38,311 nucleotides of DNA. Origin: Deltaproteobacteria bacterium (GTDB lineage: Bacteria; Desulfobacterota; Desulfobaccia; Desulfobaccales; 0-14-0-80-60-11). Positions 7,195 through 14,303 of this stretch are shown here, piece after piece (position 1 is the stretch's first letter; each line of letters begins with the position of its first letter). Below the pieces are notes generated by a model, which worked only from the letters and a program-made list of their open reading frames with translations, was not told the DNA's origin and did not search any database. Both the position numbers and the translations under genes were made by a program. The stretch spans positions 1 to 38,311 of the forward strand of contig JAKAKP010000023.1 of NCBI GenBank assembly GCA_021813445.1, given 5' to 3'.

Positions 7195-8394
7195 TTACTT
7201 CGATTCTAATATGCCTGCCTTATCCGTGGCTTCCCAGGGGAGGTCTAGGTCCATCCGGCCCACCTGGCCATAAGCCGCCAGCTTGCGGTAAAACCCGCCT
7301 TTATTCAAGGACGGCAGGTGCCGCAGACGGAAATCCCGGAGAATGGCCGCGAACCGGAAATCAAAATGGCGTTCCAACAGCGCGGCAATCTCTTCATCGC
7401 TTTTTGTGCCGGTGCCGAAGGTTTCCACCTGGATGCTTACCGGGCGGGCAAAGCCGATGGAGTAACTGAGCTGCACTTCGCATTCCTGGGCCAGACCCGC
7501 GGCCACCACGTTCTTGGCAGCGTAACGGGCGGCGTAAACGCCGATCCGGTCAATCCGCAGCGGGTCTTTGCCGCTTAAAGCATTGGCGCTCTGCCGGGAA
7601 TAATCCCCATAGGTATCCACGTCATTTTTTCTGCCGGTCAGCCCGGAATGCACCGACGGGCCGCCGATCATCAGGTGCTCGATAGGATTGATGGAGATGA
7701 GGGTTTTGTCATCCGACCGGATGGCTTCCCCGGCGAACGCGGGCAGGATGACCGCCTCCTGGAGATCATCGTGCAATCTCTGGGGACTCACCGGATAGTC
7801 CACGGCCTTGGAAATGGACACCGCCAGGGTGAGGCTGTGAATGCGGCGGGGGAGCCGGTCCCGGTATTCCACCCCCACCTGGGTCTTGCCATCCGGGGAG
7901 AGGTAAGGGATTCTTTTTTCCTTTTGGGCTTGGATGATCTGGCGCGCCAGTTTGTGGGCCAGCCAGATGGGCAGCGGCATGAGGGCCTCGCTCTGGCGGC
8001 AGGCGAAGCCAAAAACCGTGGCCTGCTGCCGGACAGGGATTTTCTCGATCTCCGCGTCTGTCAGATTTTTCTCATTGAAATATAAATCCGCCGCGGGCGG
8101 ATACTCCTGGAGGCTGGTCAGGATACTGCAGGTTTGGGGATCGAAATCGGGCCAGCGGTAGCCGATGCGGCTGATCACCTTGCGGGCCAGGGCGGGCATG
8201 TCGGCTTTGACCTCGGAGGCAAAGCGGGCGGCAATAAACAGGATGGAAGTGGAGACCGCACATTCGGCCCGCACCCGGGCATAGGGGTCCTGCTCCAGGA
8301 AATGGTCGACAATGGCGTCGCTGATCTGGTCGCAAATTTTATCGGGATGTCCTTCCGTAACCGACTCGGAAGAGAAGATGAAATCCTTTTTCAT
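7195..8394 (-). CDS. Divergent MetK-like S-adenosylmethionine synthetase paralogue
   Basis: The 399-residue protein is full length for a methionine adenosyltransferase. The ATP/phosphate-binding set is kept: His16 and Asp18 in EGHPDKICDQ, Glu44, Lys170, Arg255-Lys256 in GLTGRK, Lys276 in SGKDP and Asp282. The residues that contact methionine in the E. coli enzyme appear replaced in my hand alignment: Glu55 by Arg57, Gln98 by Tyr98, Asp118 of GAGDQG by Gln123 (PVRQQA), and Asp238 by His249 (GGPSVHSG). Lys269 is Arg280. It is therefore a paralogue rather than the housekeeping MetK. Start ATG 8394 has GGAG upstream. It sits in the array that ends in btaA- and btaB-like remnants, both SAM users, so it may once have supplied that pathway. 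Confidence 0.8.
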   Translation of the reverse strand: MKKDFIFSSESVTEGHPDKICDQISDAIVDHFLEQDPYARVRAECAVSTSILFIAARFASEVKADMPALARKVISRIGYRWPDFDPQTCSILTSLQEYPPAADLYFNEKNLTDAEIEKIPVRQQATVFGFACRQSEALMPLPIWLAHKLARQIIQAQKEKRIPYLSPDGKTQVGVEYRDRLPRRIHSLTLAVSISKAVDYPVSPQRLHDDLQEAVILPAFAGEAIRSDDKTLISINPIEHLMIGGPSVHSGLTGRKNDVDTYGDYSRQSANALSGKDPLRIDRIGVYAARYAAKNVVAAGLAQECEVQLSYSIGFARPVSIQVETFGTGTKSDEEIAALLERHFDFRFAAILRDFRLRHLPSLNKGGFYRKLAAYGQVGRMDLDLPWEATDKAGILESK

Positions 8395-8455
8395 GTGACT
8401 TCTCCTGCCCCTGATAAAGACTAACAGTAATGCGCCAGCGGCTGTTCTCCCTTAG

Positions 8456-9136
8456 CTAAATGTGAATGGGCAGGACCATAATGATTTCCGCCAGGCCGAT
8501 GCCCACAAGGAGGAGGCCGGAGACCACCCAGGCCCATTTCCCTTTCCAACTGGTCCCCATATAGCGCCCGATACCGATACCCACCCAAAAAGTGAGGATG
8601 CTCAAGAGACCTACGGCCAGGGTGGTCACGGCCACCGGCAGTTTAATCATCGCCGCGGCCACGCCATTGGGCAGGTTATTTAACAACAAGGCCACCCCCA
8701 GGAGCGTGCCTTCCTTGAAGTCGATGTGGCCCGAAAAGTCATCATCCGCCAAAGAGGGGTTATCCAGAATGCAGACCAGCCGCCGCCAGAGGGACTGCGG
8801 GGGCCTCTCCTCCCCGGTAGCAGGCTTCCTGGGTTCGGGGCATTTGGATTCCTTGAGGGATACGGTCTCTTGCAGTACCACCCAGACGCCCATGGCGATG
8901 AGGATGCCACCCCCCAGGATGGCCCCGCTTTCCGGGGAAAGGAATAAGAAGGTCTGTTGTCCCAGGACCATGGCTAAGGCCGTCCCGGCGGCAGTAAGCA
9001 CCGCGATATACAGGTTGGTACGGAAGGGTAAGATTATCCCCCGGACGCCGTACGAGATCCCCACCCCCACGTTATCCAGATTGCAGGACACGGCGATGAG
9101 CAGAGCGGTTAGTGCCAGCGGGCAGGTCATGGTCAC
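8456..9136 (-). CDS. MntP/YtaF-like cation efflux membrane protein
   Basis: This 226-residue polytopic protein has six predicted membrane segments in two related halves, the DUF204 (MntP/YtaF) plan. The first half has CNLDNVGVGISYGVRG and the second LLLNNLPNGVAAAMI, the duplicated acidic/Asn motifs of the family. Between them is a hydrophilic loop (about 100-140) that includes DNPSLADDDFSGHIDFKE, a segment typical of the YtaF branch. MntP proteins export Mn2+; the ion for YtaF-type members is not established. It starts 6 bases after the stop of the P-type ATPase, so the two are co-transcribed and may act on the same or a competing divalent cation. Confidence 0.75.
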   Translation of the reverse strand: MTMTCPLALTALLIAVSCNLDNVGVGISYGVRGIILPFRTNLYIAVLTAAGTALAMVLGQQTFLFLSPESGAILGGGILIAMGVWVVLQETVSLKESKCPEPRKPATGEERPPQSLWRRLVCILDNPSLADDDFSGHIDFKEGTLLGVALLLNNLPNGVAAAMIKLPVAVTTLAVGLLSILTFWVGIGIGRYMGTSWKGKWAWVVSGLLLVGIGLAEIIMVLPIHI

Positions 9137-9142
9137 CTCTTA

Positions 9143-12100
9143 TCAGGCTGGAGAATCCGGAAGAGACGGGGTTGGAGATTCCTCCTCCGGTGCGGTTAGA
9201 GTTAGAGTTTTAGTTGACTCATTTACTAGCAGCGGCAACAGTGAGGTGCCGGCAATGACCACGCCGTCCAACAGGCCCACGGGTGTGAGTCCGAGGATAT
9301 TGCGTAAGCCCGGAATGAACATGGCACCGGCCTGTACCAGCAAGGAACCGCCCAAGGCCAGGTTCAAATAACGGTTGGGAGGCAAGTTCCCCGGGCTAAA
9401 AATGCTGTGCCTCTCCGAGCGGCAACTGACCGCGTGGAGCAACTGACCGGTGGTGAGGCTGTGGAAGGCCAGGGTGCTGGTTTGGGCTCCGAGGCCGTAG
9501 CGCAGCCAGCCATAGCCGAACGCGCCCAAGGCGCCGGCCGTGAGCACCCCGGATTCGAAGGTCATGCGCTTGAAGTCCCGCGAACTGAAAATCGGGGCAT
9601 GGGGATTGCGGGGCGGCCGCTGCAACACATCCGGTTCGGCCTCCTCCAGGGATAAGGCCAGACCGGGAAAGATGTCGGAGATGAGGTTGATCCACAGAAG
9701 CTGCATCGCGGTTAAAGGGGACCCCAAGCCCACCATCAGGGCAACCCCGGTTAGCATGATCTCGCTCAGGTTGGTGCTCAAAAAGAAATGCACCGATTTC
9801 TTAATATTGATATAGGTAGTGCGCCCGTCCCGGATGGCGATGATCAGAGTGTCCAGATTGTCCTTCTCCAGGACCACATCCGCCACTTCCCGGGCGATGT
9901 CGGTGCCGGTGCGCCCCATGGCGATACCCACATCCGCGGCCTTCAGCGCCGGGCCGTCATTGATGCCGTCCCCGGTCATGGCCACCACCTGGCCGGACTC
10001 CTGCAAGGCCTGGACAATCTTCAGCTTGTGAGCCGGGCTGACCCGGGCAAAAACATGGGCCCTCCGGGCCAGGGCCCGCAGGGCCTCGGTGTCCATGTCC
10101 CCCAGGTGCGTGGCATCCAGGATTTCGATGGGGCCGCGGCGGCTGAGTTCCAGTTCCTGGCCGATGGCATAGGCCGTGGGGCTTTGGTCCCCGGTGATCA
10201 TCACCGTCCTGATACCGGCGTGGTGCAGGGCCTCAATGGCCTGGGATACCCCCTCCCGGATGGGGTCGGCCATACCCACCATTCCCAACCAGACCAGGTC
10301 CTGAGGTTCCTTCAGGTCGCGCACCCCTTCCCCCGCCGCCAAAGCCAGACCCAGCACCCGGTAGGCCTTGCCCGCCATCCGCTCGTTCGCGGCTTCAATC
10401 TCCCCCCGGTCTTCTTCCGTCAGGGGGACTTCTTTTCCATCCCGGAGTTGCCGGGAGCACAGCGTTAGGACTTCCAGGGGGCTGCCCTTGACGGCCAGAA
10501 ACGGCCCATTACCGTTTTCATGCAAGCTGCCCATGAAAGGCCGGTTTTCCGAGCGGTAGTTGATGTGCACCAGGGGATATTGCCGCCGCAATCCCGAGAC
10601 ATCCATCCCCAATTGCAAGGCCAGGCGCACTAAGGTGCTTTCCGTGGGGGTGCCGCTGAGCCGGACTTCGCCGCCCTCCTGGTGAATTTCCGTTTCATTG
10701 CATAGGACGGAAACCGTGATGAGTTGGGCCAGTTCCTCGCAATCGTCGAAGGAGACCGGGCCTTGCGGCGCAAAGAATTGGCCCGCGGCCACGCCGAGGG
10801 AACGCATGCCGGTGTGAATCTCCATCACCGCCATTTCGTTTTTGGTGATGGTGCCGGTCTTATCCAGGCACAGGGTCTGCACCGCGCCCAGGGTCTCCAC
10901 CGCGTGGAGGTGGCGGATGAGCACGTGGTGCCCCCGCATGTCCCGGATACCTAGGGCCAGGGTGGTGGTGGCCGCTGCGGGGAGACCTTCCGGCACCGCG
11001 GCCGCGGCCAAACAGACGGCTGTGCGCAGCATCTCCAGCCAGCCATAGCCCCAAAAGATGCCCATGCCGAAGGCCACGCCGCAGAGGCCGAAGCAGAGCC
11101 AGACCAGTCTGTTGCCCAGCTCGTCGAGCTGCCGCTGCAACGGCGTGTCCGGTGCTTCCGCCTCCCCGGCCAGGGTTTGAATTCTGCCGATTTCGGTAAA
11201 GCTGCCGGTGGCCACCACCACCATCAGACCTTCGCCGCCGGTCACCAGGGTGCCCATGAATACCAGGTTCACCCGGTCCCCCAGGGGGATATTTTCCCCC
11301 CGCAGGGCTTTGACCGTCTTGACTACCGGCATACTCTCGCCGGTCAGCACGGATTCGTCCAGGGACAGATGGGTGGCTTCCACCAGGCGGCCGTCCGCGG
11401 GGACATAGCTTCCCGGCCGGAGCACACAGAGGTCGCCCAGGGTGACTTCAGCCGTGGAAATTTCCTGAAGCTCTCCCTCCCGCACCACCAGGGCGTTGGG
11501 CCGGACCATGGTCTGCAGGGAGCGGATGGTCTTTTCCGCTTCTACCTCGGTTTTGTAGCCGATCAAAGCGTTGCCCACCACCACCCCGGCGATGAGCACG
11601 GCGTCCACCAGGCCGCCGGTGAAGATGGAAAGGCCTGCTGCCGCACCCAAGAGATAGACGGGCAGGGAATTAAACTGCTCCAAAAAGATGCTGAGGCCGG
11701 AGCGGGGTTCGGCCTCCGGCAGCCGATTGGGTCCGTAAAGCCGCTGATTCTCCTGGGCCGTCCGGCAGGACAGCCCCCGGGCCTTGGAAGTCCCCCACTT
11801 CTCCAGAGCCGCATCGGTCTTGAGCAAGTGCCAAGCTTCCTGGGGCTGCTCTTCGACGAAGGAGAATAAATTGGTAAGCGGTTCCAGGTACGAGTAGCCG
11901 CTGCCAGTGGGCGACTCGGCAGGAGGTGAACAGGCCTTGGCGCCGTTGCCCGCAGCGAGCTGGCTGCGGCATTCCGAGGCGATGCCTTCCAGGAGCGCGG
12001 CGATGCTGTCGCTGGTGTTGCCGGAGTTATAGCAGACCAGGACGTTGCCGGTCAGGGCGCTGGCCGAGACCTGGGTAATTTCCTTCACGCGGGCCAGCCG

Positions 12101-12196
12101 GAACTCCAGGAGCCTTTGGAAGTCTTGGGACCGGTACAAGCCCTCGACTTTGAAGCGCGCCCGCCCGGCTACCGCAGTATGCAGGGCCTGGATCAT
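9143..12196 (-). CDS. P2-type (SERCA-like) cation ATPase with N-terminal HMA_2-like domain
   Basis: The protein has 1017 residues. Residues 1-75 form an HMA_2-like domain (VAGRARFKVEGL) without a CxxC metal site. The ATPase part begins near 115. It has TGES (285-288), PEGLP in M4 (402-406), the phosphorylated Asp445 in DKTGT, the KGSP ATP-binding motif near 570 and TGDGIND from 741. Ca2+-ligand equivalents of SERCA are all visible: Glu403 (M4), Asn809 and Glu812 in NLSE (M5), Asn837, Ser840 and Asp841 in NLISD (M6). No CPC or SPC motif exists, so this is not a heavy-metal P1B pump; Ca2+ or Mn2+ is the likely cargo. The gene lies between the 22-mer repeat protein and the MntP-like exporter. 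The start has a poor ribosome-binding site. Confidence 0.9.
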   Translation of the reverse strand: MIQALHTAVAGRARFKVEGLYRSQDFQRLLEFRLARVKEITQVSASALTGNVLVCYNSGNTSDSIAALLEGIASECRSQLAAGNGAKACSPPAESPTGSGYSYLEPLTNLFSFVEEQPQEAWHLLKTDAALEKWGTSKARGLSCRTAQENQRLYGPNRLPEAEPRSGLSIFLEQFNSLPVYLLGAAAGLSIFTGGLVDAVLIAGVVVGNALIGYKTEVEAEKTIRSLQTMVRPNALVVREGELQEISTAEVTLGDLCVLRPGSYVPADGRLVEATHLSLDESVLTGESMPVVKTVKALRGENIPLGDRVNLVFMGTLVTGGEGLMVVVATGSFTEIGRIQTLAGEAEAPDTPLQRQLDELGNRLVWLCFGLCGVAFGMGIFWGYGWLEMLRTAVCLAAAAVPEGLPAAATTTLALGIRDMRGHHVLIRHLHAVETLGAVQTLCLDKTGTITKNEMAVMEIHTGMRSLGVAAGQFFAPQGPVSFDDCEELAQLITVSVLCNETEIHQEGGEVRLSGTPTESTLVRLALQLGMDVSGLRRQYPLVHINYRSENRPFMGSLHENGNGPFLAVKGSPLEVLTLCSRQLRDGKEVPLTEEDRGEIEAANERMAGKAYRVLGLALAAGEGVRDLKEPQDLVWLGMVGMADPIREGVSQAIEALHHAGIRTVMITGDQSPTAYAIGQELELSRRGPIEILDATHLGDMDTEALRALARRAHVFARVSPAHKLKIVQALQESGQVVAMTGDGINDGPALKAADVGIAMGRTGTDIAREVADVVLEKDNLDTLIIAIRDGRTTYINIKKSVHFFLSTNLSEIMLTGVALMVGLGSPLTAMQLLWINLISDIFPGLALSLEEAEPDVLQRPPRNPHAPIFSSRDFKRMTFESGVLTAGALGAFGYGWLRYGLGAQTSTLAFHSLTTGQLLHAVSCRSERHSIFSPGNLPPNRYLNLALGGSLLVQAGAMFIPGLRNILGLTPVGLLDGVVIAGTSLLPLLVNESTKTLTLTAPEEESPTPSLPDSPA

Positions 12197-12255
12197 AGAT
12201 ATGGGTAAATGCGGCTCGTCCGGAAACCTGAGGCCCCGGCACGAGTGCTTACAGC

Positions 12256-12318
12256 CCCCTTGAATAAGGGGTAGTTCTTAAGTAGCTGGCTGCCTCACTC
12301 ACGCTGGCAATCAGCCAG
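12256..12318. repeat. Two hairpins between the repeat-protein and ATPase genes
   Basis: CCCCTT-GAAT-AAGGGG (12256-12271) is a perfect 6-base-pair stem. CTGGCTG (12286-12292) and CAGCCAG (12312-12318) form a second stem with a 19-base loop. Both are in the 134-base leader of the ATPase gene. Neither has a T run. They may stabilise the upstream message or adjust the ratio of repeat protein to pump. Confidence 0.4.
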
Positions 12319-12330
12319 AAAGCTTACTGA

Positions 12331-13002
12331 TCAGGACTTCTTGGCCTTGGGGCTTTCTTTCTCCGGGTGGGCTTCGGCCTCACCAGGAGCCGCCGGTGTG
12401 GCTCCGCCTTTGGGCAGGGCCGCACAGGCCACCTCTTTGACACCCTCGACGGTCCACACCAGGATATCGGTGACGGCCCGCACCGCAGATTGCCCCAGGG
12501 TGCCGGCGGCATCAATGGCGCCACCTACCGCTGCCTTGGCGGCCCCGCCCAGATTGGTCCCCAACTGCCCGGCAGCCTCCATGACCCCGGACACCGCGCC
12601 CTGGGCCACTTTCGCCACATCGCCGCCTACTTCCGCGGCCCCGTTCACCGCGCCTTTGAGCAATTGGCCAGCCGCCTTCTCAACATCCCCACCGACATCG
12701 GCCACCCCTAGAATCACGCCCTTGGCCACGCTCTTGGTGGTGGCGATGACGCCGGTGCCCACTTCTTCTGAGGCCTTAATCGCCCCTTTGATCACGTCCC
12801 GGCTGACATTGAGGGTTTCGTTGGCCACTGCGCCGGTGGCCTGCAAGGCGTCGGCCACGGTGTTCCGGGCCACGGTCACAATCTGACCCTCAATCTCACC
12901 CAAGCCTTTGAGGCTGCCCATGATGCCGTCTTTTAACGTGGTCCCAGCCTGGCCCAGGGTTTCTCCCAGACCTGCCGGTTTTTTGGTTTCTGCTTCAGCC
13001 AT
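12331..13002 (-). CDS. Amphipathic 22-residue-repeat protein (unknown function)
   Basis: The 223-residue protein belongs to no family I recognise. Residues 28-181 are seven uninterrupted 22-residue repeats without gaps, each of the type x-G-A-V-x-G-A-x-x-V-G-x-x-V-x-x-A-x-x-x-A-V. Hydrophobic Val, Ile, Leu and Ala recur at fixed places, and Gly, Lys and Asp lie between them. A period of 22 (2 x 11) is the signature of the membrane-surface helices of apolipoproteins, synucleins and perilipins. The C-terminal 40 residues are a Pro/Glu/Lys-rich tail. There is no signal peptide and no clear membrane span. ATG 13002 was chosen because AAAGGAGG lies 7 bases upstream; an upstream in-frame ATG at 13044 lacks such a site. 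It precedes the P-type ATPase in the same direction. Confidence 0.82.
   Translation of the reverse strand: MAEAETKKPAGLGETLGQAGTTLKDGIMGSLKGLGEIEGQIVTVARNTVADALQATGAVANETLNVSRDVIKGAIKASEEVGTGVIATTKSVAKGVILGVADVGGDVEKAAGQLLKGAVNGAAEVGGDVAKVAQGAVSGVMEAAGQLGTNLGGAAKAAVGGAIDAAGTLGQSAVRAVTDILVWTVEGVKEVACAALPKGGATPAAPGEAEAHPEKESPKAKKS
12460..12921 (-). repeat. Seven in-frame 66-base coding repeats (22-residue units)
   Basis: Seven consecutive 66-base units encode the 22-mers at residues 28-181 of the repeat protein. Units 4 and 5 are the most alike, both with VGGDV at unit positions 10-14. Conservation is at protein level; the DNA has diverged, so the duplication is old. Confidence 0.75.
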
Positions 13003-13052
13003 CTGTTCCTCCTTTTGGCCCCTAAACAAAGGCCTTATGACCAAAAACCGGG

Positions 13053-13349
13053 TTACACACCCTTCAGGTTGTCTTTCAGTAAAGATGCCAGTTCCATGAC
13101 GTTGACATCCGGGAAGATCGTGTTGAACGCCTGCTTCAGGGCCAGAAGAGAGAAGATGGACGTCACTTCCCGGTAATTATAGGAGACTGTCAGTAATCCT
13201 GCTGTCGGGTCAATCTCCAACCGCTGTATGCCCTGGATAGAAGAAAAGCGTTCCCGGATGGCCAGAGCCATTTCATGGTTATTTTTTAAATCAACGACCG
13301 CCAGGCTAAGAAAGCCCGGCCCGGTCTCTCTGACTTCAATGCCATTCAT
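13053..13349 (-). CDS. Small HMA_2-like protein 1
   Basis: 98 residues with a ferredoxin-like HMA_2 pattern: a first strand (GPGFLSLAVVDLK), helix (MALAIRERFSSI), the IQGIQRLEIDPTAGLLTVSYN strand-turn-strand block, and a C-terminal helical part. The equivalent block in the other paralogues is GVxxVEANPxTGSLLxxYD. It has no cysteine, so it cannot bind metal in the way classic HMA domains do. It also lacks the GRxRxK motif seen in its neighbours. ATG 13349 is preferred over a TTG at 13364 because GGGAG lies 5 bases before it. It is the first gene of the minus-strand array leading to the repeat protein and the ATPase, with a Pho-like box 37 bases upstream. Confidence 0.7.
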   Translation of the reverse strand: MNGIEVRETGPGFLSLAVVDLKNNHEMALAIRERFSSIQGIQRLEIDPTAGLLTVSYNYREVTSIFSLLALKQAFNTIFPDVNVMELASLLKDNLKGV

Positions 13350-13385
13350 GCGAACTCCCGCCAAATTCTCTTGTTATGAATAAAC

Positions 13386-13413
13386 ATTATCCTCCCTTTT
13401 AACAATAGGTTAG
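13386..13413 (-). promoter_or_regulatory. Pho-box-like 11-base direct repeat, minus strand
   Basis: Read on the minus strand: CTAACC (13413-13408), TTAAAA (13402-13397) and GATAAT (13391-13386), with starts 11 bases apart. It sits upstream of small HMA_2-like protein 1. PhoB-type response regulators bind direct repeats of this period. Confidence 0.5.
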
Positions 13414-13414
13414 G

Positions 13415-13430
13415 GGCGATACATATCGCC
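13415..13430. promoter_or_regulatory. Palindromic operator candidate between divergent promoters
   Basis: GGCGATA-CA-TATCGCC is a 16-base inverted repeat lying between the minus-strand box (13386-13413) and the plus-strand box (13451-13467). The symmetry suits a dimeric repressor; the PadR protein encoded at 15.3 kb is one possible reader. Confidence 0.4.
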
Positions 13431-13450
13431 AGGCGTTATTATCTAAAATA

Positions 13451-13467
13451 TTAACTAAAAAATAACT
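13451..13467 (+). promoter_or_regulatory. Pho-box-like direct repeat before the 52-codon ORF
   Basis: TTAACT (13451-13456), five A, ATAACT (13462-13467): two hexamers 11 bases apart, with a CATTAT -10-like hexamer at 13479-13484. It stands 73 bases before the ATG of the small ORF. Confidence 0.45.
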
Positions 13468-13539
13468 TTCTTCTCATTCATTATGAATAAGTGTCTGTTA
13501 TGGAAGTGGCCAACTATTTAATCGTGAGGAAATGAACTG

Positions 13540-13698
13540 ATGCAAGCCGCATGGTTAATTTTAAGGATTTGCCGTCAGTATTGCGGTGACCGGAAGCGGC
13601 CGCGGTTCTACCAACTGGGGATTGCCAGGGCCTTGCTCAGGCACAACGGTTTCCGTCTCTTAACCTCGTATGACCACAGGAAAAAAATGTGGCATTAA
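13540..13698 (+). CDS. Small basic protein of unknown function (52 residues)
   Basis: A 52-codon ORF starts with ATG at 13540 and has GAGGA (13526-13530) nine bases upstream. The product is strongly basic, with about a dozen Arg and Lys, and contains LRICRQYCGDRKRPRFYQLG and ALLRHNGFRLLTSYDHRKKM. No membrane span or signal peptide is evident. I recognise no family. Support comes from three independent signs: a good ribosome-binding site, its own Pho-like box, and GC-rich codon use inside an otherwise AT-rich spacer. Its stop overlaps the start of the next Pho-like box. It could be a small nucleic-acid-binding or regulatory peptide, or a chance frame. Confidence 0.45.
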   Translation: MQAAWLILRICRQYCGDRKRPRFYQLGIARALLRHNGFRLLTSYDHRKKMWH

Positions 13699-13733
13699 CC
13701 AAAAATTAACAAAAATATTATTTTCCCATAACA
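13695..13733 (+). promoter_or_regulatory. Pho-box-like array of four 11-base-phased hexamers
   Basis: TTAACC (13695), TTAACA (13706), ATTATT (13717) and ATAACA (13728) all start 11 bases apart. A TATCTT -10-like hexamer at 13743 lies 15 bases after the last start. It precedes small HMA_2-like protein 2 at 13788. Confidence 0.55.
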
Positions 13734-13787
13734 ATCATTATGTATCTTTGCTATCAGTATTACCCCATTACTGCCAAGGAGAAGAAT

Positions 13788-14126
13788 ATGACCACTTACA
13801 TCCACGCCCTCAACGGGAGGCTGCGCATTAAGATACCCGAGCTCAAGGGCAACCCCATGATGGCCAGGGAACTTGAGGATAATTTCAACCTCTTGACCGG
13901 CATGCATCAGGTATCCGCCAATCCGGTCACCGGCAGCTTGCTCTTTATTTACGACCCGCATCTTCTCGATCAGGAGGAGATCTTCGCGGCTTTAGAAGAA
14001 GCGGGGCACGCCCGGCATCATAGCGCGGCTGCCGCCCACTCCGGTATGGTGGAGACAATCACTTCCACGGTGGCTTCCGGCCTCATGGAAATGGCCCTGA
14101 CCCGCTTAGTGGGCGCGCTTATCTAA
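13788..14126 (+). CDS. Small HMA_2-like protein 2
   Basis: A 112-residue protein. MTTYIHALNGRLRIKIPELKG at the start contains the GRxRxKxP motif of this HMA_2-like group. It is followed by a helix (MARELEDNFNLLTGM) and HQVSANPVTGSLLFIYDP. The C-terminal third is a His/Ala-rich stretch (HARHHSAAAAHSG) and a weakly hydrophobic helix that may touch the membrane. There is no cysteine pair; the four His in the 93-105 region could bind metal. ATG 13788 was chosen because AAGGAGAAG lies just upstream, and it drops 16 unlikely N-terminal residues. It is transcribed away from the ATPase array and towards the next HMA_2-like gene, from its own Pho-like promoter. Confidence 0.72.
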   Translation: MTTYIHALNGRLRIKIPELKGNPMMARELEDNFNLLTGMHQVSANPVTGSLLFIYDPHLLDQEEIFAALEEAGHARHHSAAAAHSGMVETITSTVASGLMEMALTRLVGALI

Positions 14127-14127
14127 A

Positions 14128-14201
14128 GAATAAGGAACCTTAACGCTGCCGCTTCACCTGCCTGCCGTTTCCTGGCACTAGCCAGGAAATACCCCCCCTT
14201 A
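14128..14201. terminator. Nested hairpin in a convergent intergenic region
   Basis: An inner perfect stem TTTCCTGGC-ACTA-GCCAGGAAA (14166-14187) lies within outer arms GAATAAGG (14128-14135) and CCTTATTC (14194-14201). It stands between two converging HMA_2-like genes, where a two-way terminator is expected. There is no long T run. Confidence 0.45.
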
Positions 14202-14303
14202 TTCCCTCAATCCAGTCAGCATCCACCGGGCCTCCGGTCTCTCTCCCGATTTTTGGCAACAACCCGGGAAGAAGCAGGATGTTCTATGGGAGTCACCCCG
14301 GCG

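Noticed and set aside
9143-12196. Heavy-metal (P1B) ATPase, as in classic ferrosome clusters
   Set aside because: M4 has PEGLP instead of CPx or SPC, and M5/M6 carry Ca2+-type ligands, so it is a P2-type pump.
13380-13787. AT-rich spacer as a replication origin or mobile-element end
   Set aside because: Its repeats are explained by Pho-like boxes and a palindrome; no DnaA-box cluster, transposase or terminal inverted repeats were seen.
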